Shown piece by piece: positions 1-4,836 of a DNA stretch of 5,367 nt (its first letter is position 1; each line of letters starts with the position of its first letter). The position numbers and the translations under genes were made by a program. Origin of the DNA: an uncultured Ilumatobacter sp. (GTDB taxonomy: Bacteria; Actinomycetota; Acidimicrobiia; Acidimicrobiales; Ilumatobacteraceae); contig CALICC010000072.1 in the NCBI GenBank assembly GCA_938049325.1, positions 1 to 5,367 of the forward strand, given 5' to 3'. The notes beneath the pieces were generated by a model, which worked only from the letters and a program-made list of their open reading frames with translations, ran no database searches and was not told the DNA's origin.

Positions 1-1061
1 CGCCAGTCGCAGCTCCGACACAACCCACTGCGTTTGCCGCTCCTGCGACCCCGGTCGCCACGCCGGCACCTCCGGCCGCGCACGCACCCACGGTTGCGGC
101 ACCACTGGCAGCCGCCCCAACTGCACCGATCGAGGCAGTCACCCCGCCGCCTCCCGCACCTCACGTCGGGCCAGCATCAGGAACCCACAACGGCCCGCTC
201 ACCGGACCACCGCCAGCAACGCCATACGGTCTGCCATCGGCTGCGTCGGCACCGTCAGCATTCAACGCAATCGGCGCGCCCGGCGCGCCCGGTTCAGTCC
301 CGGCCTATACCCCACCGCCGAGCAGTCCGAGCAAGGTGGGCGGCATCGCTCGCCTCGCGCTCGTCGTCGGAGTCATCGCCGTGATCCTCGGTCTCGGCTA
401 CCTCGCCTACACCAGCTTCCAAGGCGAAGAGTTGCCCGCAGCCGGCGTCGACCCCGACTATCGATCGTCCACGTTCCGTGAAGTCTTCGTCGGCGTCGAC
501 GAGGACACCAACTATGTCTCGATCGTCTCGGCCGACACCTCGGACCGCATGATCCAGGTCACGTTCGATCGCAATGATCTGTTGGGATGGACCGGAAGCG
601 ATTCACACTGGACTCCGATCGACTCCCCCGCCGACCTGTACCCCAACTCCCCCGCCGACGACGAGACCCACGGAGCGTTGCTCGACATCGCGTCTGGGCT
701 CACCATCGACGACGTCATTCCCCAGGGAGCCCGCGACTACACCACCTTGATCGCGACACAGGACACCACGATGCTCGAACGCAGCGTCACGCGCTACACG
801 ACACAAGTCGACGTCGCGAGCCTGCAACGCGACGCACCGGGAGTGATGCGCCAATTCGAGGAGTTCTGGGGCCCAACCGAGGCCGAAGTCGGAGCTCCGT
901 CAGCTGCCCCGCTGAACGTGACCGTGTGGGCCGACAGCGACGGTGTTGTGTACCAGGTCGAGTCGAAGTCGGATTACACCGCTTCGATCTACCGACTGAC
1001 GTTCATCGAAGTGTCCGACACCGAGCCGTTCACCCCGGCATTCCCCGACGAAGGCCGCTGA
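1..1061 (+). CDS. Membrane-anchored protein with Pro/Ala-rich N-terminal segment and exported C-terminal domain (5' partial)
   Basis: The reading frame is open from base 3 to the TGA at 1059-1061, giving 352 visible residues; the true start lies before the window. Residues 1 to about 108 are almost entirely Pro, Ala, Thr, Ser and Gly, a disordered linker. A basic patch (K111, R117) leads into one hydrophobic helix at about residues 118-136 (LALVVGVIAVILGLGYLAY). By the positive-inside rule the Pro/Ala region is cytoplasmic and the roughly 215 C-terminal residues are outside. The exported part has no cysteine and ends in beta-strand-like sequence, including VTVWADSDGVVYQVE at about 306-320. 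That stretch loosely recalls the LppX/LprAFG or LolA-type fold, but this is only a resemblance and I do not recognise the family. A GTG at 336 could start a shorter product, but the unbroken compositionally consistent frame upstream argues that it is internal. A hairpin follows the stop by about 20 bases. Confidence 0.8.
   Translation, partial: PVAAPTQPTAFAAPATPVATPAPPAAHAPTVAAPLAAAPTAPIEAVTPPPPAPHVGPASGTHNGPLTGPPPATPYGLPSAASAPSAFNAIGAPGAPGSVPAYTPPPSSPSKVGGIARLALVVGVIAVILGLGYLAYTSFQGEELPAAGVDPDYRSSTFREVFVGVDEDTNYVSIVSADTSDRMIQVTFDRNDLLGWTGSDSHWTPIDSPADLYPNSPADDETHGALLDIASGLTIDDVIPQGARDYTTLIATQDTTMLERSVTRYTTQVDVASLQRDAPGVMRQFEEFWGPTEAEVGAPSAAPLNVTVWADSDGVVYQVESKSDYTASIYRLTFIEVSDTEPFTPAFPDEGR
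273..290 (+). repeat. 9-bp tandem duplication inside the Pro/Ala-rich coding segment
   Basis: GGCGCGCCC occurs twice back to back (273-281 and 282-290) and encodes Gly-Ala-Pro-Gly-Ala-Pro in the linker of the first gene. The unit is a multiple of three and keeps the frame, as expected for slippage in a low-complexity linker. It is probably of no functional weight. Confidence 0.7.
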
Positions 1062-1081
1062 GCCACGGTTGTCAGGATGAA

Positions 1082-1113
1082 CCGAGCTCCCAGCACGCGC
1101 CTGGGCATCTCGG
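1082..1113 (+). terminator. Hairpin after the first gene, possible terminator
   Basis: Two nested stems are visible. The inner stem is CCCAG (1089-1093) with CTGGG (1101-1105) around a 7-base loop. The outer stem is CCGAG (1082-1086) with CTCGG (1109-1113), separated from the inner one by a small 2/3-base internal loop. The structure begins about 20 bases after the TGA, a suitable place for a terminator. There is no U-tract, so it would be a non-canonical terminator or an mRNA 3'-end stabiliser; high-GC actinobacteria often lack U-tracts. Confidence 0.4.
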
Positions 1114-1120
1114 AACGTCC

Positions 1121-1180
1121 GACGACACCCGGGGGACACCGCGGGACACTTCGGGACGCCTGAGACCACCTGGGGAAACG
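1121..1180. repeat. Block of degenerate 10-bp direct repeats (GGGACAC core)
   Basis: Written in rows of ten, this stretch lines up: GGGGGACACC (1131), GCGGGACACT (1141) and TCGGGACGCC (1151) share GGGAC at the same offset, flanked by weaker copies at 1121 (GACGACACCC), 1161 (TGAGACCACC) and 1171 (TGGGGAAACG). Three units are clear and the outer ones degenerate. The 10-bp spacing is close to one helical turn, so the copies face the same side of the DNA. This could be an array of protein-binding sites or plain tandem-repeat slippage. The region is in the gap between two plus-strand genes and no convincing gene covers it. Confidence 0.55.
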
Positions 1181-1186
1181 CCGTAG

Positions 1187-1198
1187 CTCGAGCTCGAG
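1187..1198. repeat. 12-bp perfect palindrome CTCGAGCTCGAG
   Basis: CTCGAGCTCGAG equals its own reverse complement and is also a double copy of CTCGAG. It lies in non-coding sequence about 275 bases before the kinase start and just after the 10-bp repeat block. It might be a binding site, but a palindrome of this kind can also arise by duplicating a 6-bp palindrome. Confidence 0.45.
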
Positions 1199-1217
1199 GC
1201 CTGAAGCACGAGGCACC

Positions 1218-1243
1218 AAGCCGAAGCGTCAAGCCGAAGCGTC
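1218..1243. repeat. 13-bp tandem direct repeat
   Basis: AAGCCGAAGCGTC occurs twice without a gap (1218-1230 and 1231-1243), with a looser related stretch just before it (GAAGCACGAGGCACCAAG). The stop codon of the possible minus-strand microprotein lies across the junction (1229-1231). As 13 is not a multiple of three, the duplication would shift any frame crossing it, which fits mostly non-coding sequence. Confidence 0.7.
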
Positions 1244-1366
1244 GGGCGACGATGCCGAAGGCGCAATCGTGGCCGTCACGGCCGCCCGGCTGCGCTTCCA
1301 CATCAGGCCGCCGAGCATGCCGGAGAGCATGACGAGTTCAGCAGATGTGAGAAGTACCACGGCCAT
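1229..1366 (-). CDS. Possible 45-residue single-helix membrane microprotein
   Basis: A short minus-strand frame starts at ATG (1366-1364) and ends at TGA (1231-1229). Its N-terminus is hydrophobic and Met/Leu-rich (MAVVLLTSAELVMLSGMLGG, then LMWKRSR), so about 22 residues could span a membrane, followed by a basic stop-transfer-like patch and an Ala/Ser/Thr-rich tail. Most codons end in G or C, as in the real genes nearby. Upstream, GAAAGAACG is only a weak ribosome-binding site, and I see no convincing -10 box. The frame also stays open upstream of this ATG to about 1450, so the start is uncertain. No family is recognised. It could equally be a chance frame in GC-rich DNA, and conservation would decide. 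Confidence 0.27.
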   Translation of the reverse strand: MAVVLLTSAELVMLSGMLGGLMWKRSRAAVTATIAPSASSPDASA

Positions 1367-1420
1367 GCTCGTTCTTTCGGGCCGAGACGCTGACGACTTG
1401 ATTCTGGTTTTCTTCAGGAT

Positions 1421-1430
1421 TCGGCGCCGA
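1421..1430. promoter_or_regulatory. Perfect palindrome TCGGCGCCGA upstream of the ABC1 kinase gene
   Basis: TCGGCGCCGA is self-complementary over 10 bases and ends 30 bases before the kinase ATG. It directly follows the only T-rich stretch in the gap (about 1398-1420), where a promoter would be plausible, though I cannot assign -35 and -10 boxes convincingly. An alternative hairpin uses CGGCG (1422-1426) with CGCCG (1432-1436). It may be an operator or a leader hairpin; such short palindromes are also expected by chance in GC-rich DNA. Confidence 0.3.
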
Positions 1431-1460
1431 TCGCCGACATCTCCCAGACATCATGGGACC

Positions 1461-3068
1461 ATGTCCAACGTGTCTGAGTCGACCGATCGAAGCTGGGCAG
1501 CATTCACCGAGACCGGACCCTGGGAGATCACCCGCGACGACGCGGTGTGGTTGCCCCTTGCACGCACGCTCCGCCGGCAGGCACAGGCCGAAGTACCACG
1601 TCTCACCGCACCGCGAAAGGTGCCGCCCGGACTGCGCGTCTTCACCGTCGTTCGAGTTCTCGGTCGGGCAGTGCTGCCATGGCTCGTGCGCAAGAAGCTG
1701 AACCGCCACGCAACTCCTGAAGCGAGCCGTGCCGATATCTCGCTCCGACTTCGCAAGGCTGCCGAGCGTCTCGGCCCCACGTACATCAAGCTCGGCCAGA
1801 TCATCTCTTCGGGCGAAGGGCTGTTCCCTGCCGAACTCGTCGACGAGTTCAAGAAGTGCCGTGACCAGGTTCCCGCCGACCCATTCGAGACCGTCCGCCT
1901 CACCGTCGAACAAGATCTCGGCGCGCGCCTCGACGACATCTTCGAGTCATTCGACGATTCTGCGCTCGCCGCCGCATCGATCGCGCAGGTGCACGTCGCC
2001 CGGCTCAAGACGGGCGAAGACGTCGTCGTCAAGGTGCAACGGCCGGAGGTTGCCTCGCTGGTTCGCAAGGATCTCAAGGTCATGGCATGGCTCGCTCCGT
2101 TCCTCGTCGGGCGAATCCCAGTGGCGGCGCTGGCCAATCCCCCGGCGCTCGTCGAGCTGTTCGCCGAGACCATCGTCGAGGAGCTCGACTTCCGGATGGA
2201 GTCGGCCAACATGCTCGACGTGGCCGGCATGCTTCACGATCTCGAACAGGATCGCTACGTCACACCCCGCCCGCACCCGACACTCGTGACTCGCCGCACG
2301 CTCGTGATGGAACGCGTGTACGGATTCAACTTCGACGACGTCGCCGGCATGCAAGACGCCGGGATCGACACCGAGGATGTCGTGCGCACCGCCATGGTGG
2401 CGTTCATGGAGGGAGCGGTGGTCGAGGGCATCTTCCACGGCGACCTCCACGGCGGCAACCTGCTCGTCCTCGACGACGGGCGTACGGCACTGCTCGACTA
2501 CGGCATCGTCGGCCGACTCGATGGCGGCAAGCGCAACGCATTCCTGCGACTCATGCTCGGCGCCACCACCAACGACCCCCACGGGCAGGTCGAAGCGCTA
2601 CGCGACCTCGGCGCACTTCCCGCCGACACCGACATCGCCGCCGTCGTCAGCGATCTACGCCTCGACCAGGAGGTCATCGACCCGACCACGCTGACCGGTG
2701 AGGAGATGGTCAACGAAGTGCAGCGCGTCGTCAAAGCCATGCTCGGTTACGGCGCAAAGCTCCCCAAAGAGCTCATGTTGTACGTGAAGAACCTCGTCTT
2801 TCTCGACGGCGCCATCGCCCGCCTGGCTCCCGAACTCGACCTCATCGGCGAAGTGCAGAACATCTCGATGTTGTTCGCGATGAAGCACGGCGAACGTCTC
2901 GCCCGCGAGCTCGGCGTCAACGCTGAGGAAGTCGAATTCGACATGGACGGCGTGAAGGCCAGCATGGGTCTGGAACCAACCGTCGAGGGCATCACCTACC
3001 GAGAGCTGCAGGAGCGCCGAGCATTGATCCAGAAACGAATGTCCGAGCACGTCGAAGGACGGCACTGA
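1461..3068 (+). CDS. ABC1/AarF/UbiB-family atypical kinase
   Basis: A 535-residue protein with the full set of ABC1-kinase marks: KLGQ at 110-113 (the family's KxGQ motif over the active site), the Ala-rich loop AAAS at 170-173 in place of a Gly-rich P-loop, the ATP-site lysine K191 in VVVKVQRP, acidic residues in EELDFRMES (240-248), the catalytic HGDLHGGN at 326-333, and metal-binding D346 in LLDYGIVG. The family usually reads DFG there; here it is DYG. The residue after KLGQIISS is Gly rather than the Arg often seen in STRPDLLP-type members. No C-terminal transmembrane pair like that of proteobacterial UbiB is evident. The family supports isoprenoid-quinone biosynthesis and lipid homeostasis and is an ATPase rather than a typical protein kinase; the role in menaquinone-using actinobacteria is unsettled. 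ATG 1461 is chosen because the frame upstream is compositionally non-coding. GGGA lies only 2 bases before it, too close for a good ribosome site. One base separates its stop from nucS. Confidence 0.93.
   Translation: MSNVSESTDRSWAAFTETGPWEITRDDAVWLPLARTLRRQAQAEVPRLTAPRKVPPGLRVFTVVRVLGRAVLPWLVRKKLNRHATPEASRADISLRLRKAAERLGPTYIKLGQIISSGEGLFPAELVDEFKKCRDQVPADPFETVRLTVEQDLGARLDDIFESFDDSALAAASIAQVHVARLKTGEDVVVKVQRPEVASLVRKDLKVMAWLAPFLVGRIPVAALANPPALVELFAETIVEELDFRMESANMLDVAGMLHDLEQDRYVTPRPHPTLVTRRTLVMERVYGFNFDDVAGMQDAGIDTEDVVRTAMVAFMEGAVVEGIFHGDLHGGNLLVLDDGRTALLDYGIVGRLDGGKRNAFLRLMLGATTNDPHGQVEALRDLGALPADTDIAAVVSDLRLDQEVIDPTTLTGEEMVNEVQRVVKAMLGYGAKLPKELMLYVKNLVFLDGAIARLAPELDLIGEVQNISMLFAMKHGERLARELGVNAEEVEFDMDGVKASMGLEPTVEGITYRELQERRALIQKRMSEHVEGRH
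3054..3059 (+). promoter_or_regulatory. Ribosome-binding site for nucS inside the kinase gene's 3' end
   Basis: GAAGGA ends 10 bases before the GTG at 3070 and lies within the last codons of the kinase gene. It is the clearest Shine-Dalgarno-like sequence in the window. With only one base between the TGA (3066-3068) and the GTG, it supports both the GTG start and translational coupling. Confidence 0.65.
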
Positions 3069-3069
3069 G

Positions 3070-3753
3070 GTGCGGCTCGTCATCGCCCGCTGCTCCGTCG
3101 ACTACGCCGGACGACTCGACGCACACCTGCCCGAAGCGAATCGCCTCATCATGGTGAAGGCCGACGGCTGTGTCGCAGTGCACGCCGACGGCGGCGCCTA
3201 CAAGCCGCTGAACTGGATGAACGCCCCGAACACGCTCGTCGAACTCGACGCCTCCGACTCCGAAGACGGATTGGTGCGGTGGGTCGTGACCAGCCCGAAG
3301 AAGGAAACGCTGACCATCACGCTGCACGAGGTGCTCAGCGATGTGGCCGAGGAACTGGGCGAAGATCCAGGTCTGCAGAAGGACGGCGTCGAAGCACACC
3401 TGCAAGAGCTGCTCGCCGAGAATCCCGACACCATCGAAGATGGCCTGAAGCTCGTGCGCCGCGAGTACCCGACCGCGATCGGCCCCGTCGACTTGTTGTG
3501 CCGTGACGAAACCGACCAGGTGGTCGCGATCGAGGTCAAACGTCGCGGCGAGATCGACGGTGTCGAGCAGCTCGCTCGCTACATCGAACGTCTGAGCCTC
3601 GACTCGTCGCTCGGCGATGTGCGCGGCGTGTATGTCGCACAGTCGATCAAACCGCAAGCCAAGGTGCTCGCCGAGTCTCGCGGTTTCACCTGGGTCGAAG
3701 TGGACTACGACGAACTGCGCGGCATGAAGTCCGACGAACTCAAGCTGTTCTGA
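3070..3753 (+). CDS. nucS: Endonuclease NucS (EndoMS), mismatch-specific
   Basis: A 227-residue protein, full length for NucS. The N-terminal half (MRLVIARCSVDYAGRL...) is the family's DNA-binding and dimerisation domain, with the conserved aromatic stretch YKPLNWM at 44-50. The C-terminal half is a RecB-like nuclease: ENPDTIEDGL (117-126), GPVDLL with catalytic D141, and AIEVKRRG with E155 and K157, followed by QLARYIERL from Q167. In archaea and actinobacteria, NucS dimers cut both strands at mismatches such as G:T, G:G and T:T, and in mycobacteria this provides mismatch repair without MutS/MutL. The last residues, DELKLF, resemble the C-terminal sliding-clamp-binding tail reported for actinobacterial NucS, which couples cutting to replication. 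The GTG start fits a GAAGGA ribosome site and the conserved MRLVIA N-terminus. It is the second gene of a tight pair with the ABC1 kinase. Confidence 0.97.
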   Translation: MRLVIARCSVDYAGRLDAHLPEANRLIMVKADGCVAVHADGGAYKPLNWMNAPNTLVELDASDSEDGLVRWVVTSPKKETLTITLHEVLSDVAEELGEDPGLQKDGVEAHLQELLAENPDTIEDGLKLVRREYPTAIGPVDLLCRDETDQVVAIEVKRRGEIDGVEQLARYIERLSLDSSLGDVRGVYVAQSIKPQAKVLAESRGFTWVEVDYDELRGMKSDELKLF

Positions 3754-3850
3754 GCACACCTGCTGCGTGACACCCGTGGGGTCGCGTTCCGAACGCGTGC
3801 AGAAGGCAGGCTGGCTGCGTCACGGGACGTAGGTCGCACGACCGCCGGTG
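3754..3850. terminator. Convergent intergenic spacer with several small dyads, possible bidirectional terminator
   Basis: The 97 bases between the facing stops of nucS and the lipoprotein gene hold several inverted repeats: CGCGTTC (3783-3789) with GAACGCG (3791-3797), a 7-bp arm dyad about one central base; CCCGTG (3773-3778) with CACGGG (3821-3826), which would enclose the first; and GGTCG (3832-3836) with CGACC (3839-3843) next to the lipoprotein stop. None has a T-tract in either direction. Placement between convergent genes makes a shared termination region likely, but folding energy was not computed. Confidence 0.4.
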
Positions 3851-4783
3851 TCAACAGACTCGATCAGCGAGCGCCGGCCGAGCCATCAGGATGTACTCGA
3901 CGTTGTTCTCGCGGAAGAACGTGAGTTGTGTCGCGGTGTCGAGCAGGTCGCCGATGTCGGCACGCGCCACCTCGACGCATCCAGCAGCGTCGGCCAACGA
4001 CACCGTTGCAACGTCCCACTCGACGATGGTCGGCTCGATGTCGTCAAACGTGAGATCACCGGCAGGCTCGGCACTGATCTGATACGCCGCAGGTTGGTAC
4101 GGCTCGGCGGCGCCAAGATGCTCGGCGCCGATCACCGACTCTGGCACGGCAAGGCGTTCGAGGAAGTCACTCAACGCCTGACGCTCAGGGCTCGACTCGC
4201 TGCCCCCACGAGGCCCGGCGCCGATGCCGAGCGCATAGGCCTCGTGCGAGTACGTCACACCATCGACAGAGATCCGAACCGTCGCGGTGCCGGCGTCGGC
4301 GATGTTGCCGTCGCTGCCGTAGGTCACGTCCGTGAGCAAGCCTGCCTCGCGAGCTGCGCTGATGAGCGCGTCGATGCCGGCAGGCGAGATCGTCTGCACG
4401 GTGTGTTGCGGCAACAGTGGCCCCGGGTAGATCGCGGGCACCGCTGCCGGGGTGATGAGCAATCCATCGCTGCTGACGAGCAGCAACGGCGATCGCTGAA
4501 ACGCCACGTCGCGAGTGGTGAACCCGCCGTAGATGCCGTATTCGAACACCACGGTCGATGCAGCGTCCGGCTCCCCGTCCGATTCCTCGTCGAGCGGCGA
4601 GTCAACAACCGTGTCGGACGGCTCGCTGGTCGGCGCCCCGGTGCCTGGTGGGTCACTGGGCGACTCGCTCGTCGGCGGCAGTGTGTCGCCAGGGGCGTCG
4701 CCGGACTGATCGGAGCCGCAGGCGGCGAGCGCTCCCAACGCCGGCATCGCGATGACCAGGGAGAGAAAGCTTCGACGTTCCAT
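3851..4783 (-). CDS. Putative Tat-type lipoprotein, unknown function
   Basis: A 310-residue protein starting MERRSFLSLVIAMPALGALA, followed by A21 and C22. It has a twin-arginine motif (RRSFL, residues 3-7), a hydrophobic stretch and the lipobox LAAC (19-22), predicting lipidation at C22 and anchoring on the outer face of the membrane, probably after Tat export. Residues 23 to about 75 are a Ser/Pro/Asp/Thr/Gly-rich linker. From about 76 on there is a folded domain beginning STVVFEYGIYGGF, with a later DAGTATVRISVDGVTYSHEAYALG segment. A cysteine in AAGCVEVARAD and a C-terminal cysteine could form a disulfide. I do not recognise the domain. The ATG at 4783 is preferred over one at 4831 because the signal peptide then begins at its n-region and the -10-like box is not inside the gene. 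It converges on nucS and is divergent from mscR, 53 bases away. Confidence 0.85.
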   Translation of the reverse strand: MERRSFLSLVIAMPALGALAACGSDQSGDAPGDTLPPTSESPSDPPGTGAPTSEPSDTVVDSPLDEESDGEPDAASTVVFEYGIYGGFTTRDVAFQRSPLLLVSSDGLLITPAAVPAIYPGPLLPQHTVQTISPAGIDALISAAREAGLLTDVTYGSDGNIADAGTATVRISVDGVTYSHEAYALGIGAGPRGGSESSPERQALSDFLERLAVPESVIGAEHLGAAEPYQPAAYQISAEPAGDLTFDDIEPTIVEWDVATVSLADAAGCVEVARADIGDLLDTATQLTFFRENNVEYILMARPALADRVC

Positions 4784-4794
4784 AGGTCTTTGAC

Positions 4795-4829
4795 GACCGT
4801 AGCCACCAGTGCGGTTCCCGACTACGGTC
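4795..4829. promoter_or_regulatory. Divergent promoter region with 8-bp inverted repeat carrying two outward -10-like boxes
   Basis: GACCGTAG (4795-4802) and CTACGGTC (4822-4829) are perfect inverted repeats separated by 19 bases, within the 53-base gap between the lipoprotein and mscR starts. Each arm contains TACGGT, which fits the actinobacterial TAnnnT -10 pattern and points towards its own gene. The plus-strand box (4823-4828) ends 8 bases before the mscR ATG. The minus-strand box (4801-4796) ends 12 bases before the lipoprotein ATG. No good -35 box is visible at standard spacing for either. The repeat may instead, or also, be an operator. Confidence 0.5.
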
Positions 4830-4836
4830 ACAATTC

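Noticed and set aside
34..384. An Arg/Pro-rich 116-codon frame at the window start.
   Set aside because: It is an out-of-frame reading of the Pro/Ala-rich segment; the frame from base 3 continues into the transmembrane helix and exported domain.
587..1186. A 199-codon plus-strand frame overlapping the end of the first gene and the gap.
   Set aside because: It is a shifted reading of the first gene, Arg-rich and low in complexity; the other frame gives a sensible membrane-anchored protein.
1269..1460. Upstream extension of the ABC1 kinase by 64 codons from ATG 1269.
   Set aside because: The extra residues show no family similarity and cross the palindromic, T-rich presumed promoter stretch; ATG 1461 gives a natural N-terminus.
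1062..1460. A CRISPR array, tRNA or mobile element in the long gap.
   Set aside because: The repeats are 10-13 bases with no spacers, no cloverleaf or CCA end is visible, and there are no transposase fragments or flanking inverted repeats.
1451..2230. A 259-codon minus-strand frame opposite the ABC1 kinase gene.
   Set aside because: The plus strand carries every ABC1 motif; the antisense product is Ser/Arg-rich with no recognisable feature.
4790..4795. TTGACG as a -35 box for mscR.
   Set aside because: It is 27 bases from the TACGGT box, too far for a sigma-70-type promoter, and no better -10 lies at 16-18 bases.
4784..4831. A longer lipoprotein starting at ATG 4831.
   Set aside because: It would add 16 residues before the twin-arginine n-region and cover the divergent promoter region, including the -10-like box; ATG 4783 gives a standard signal peptide.
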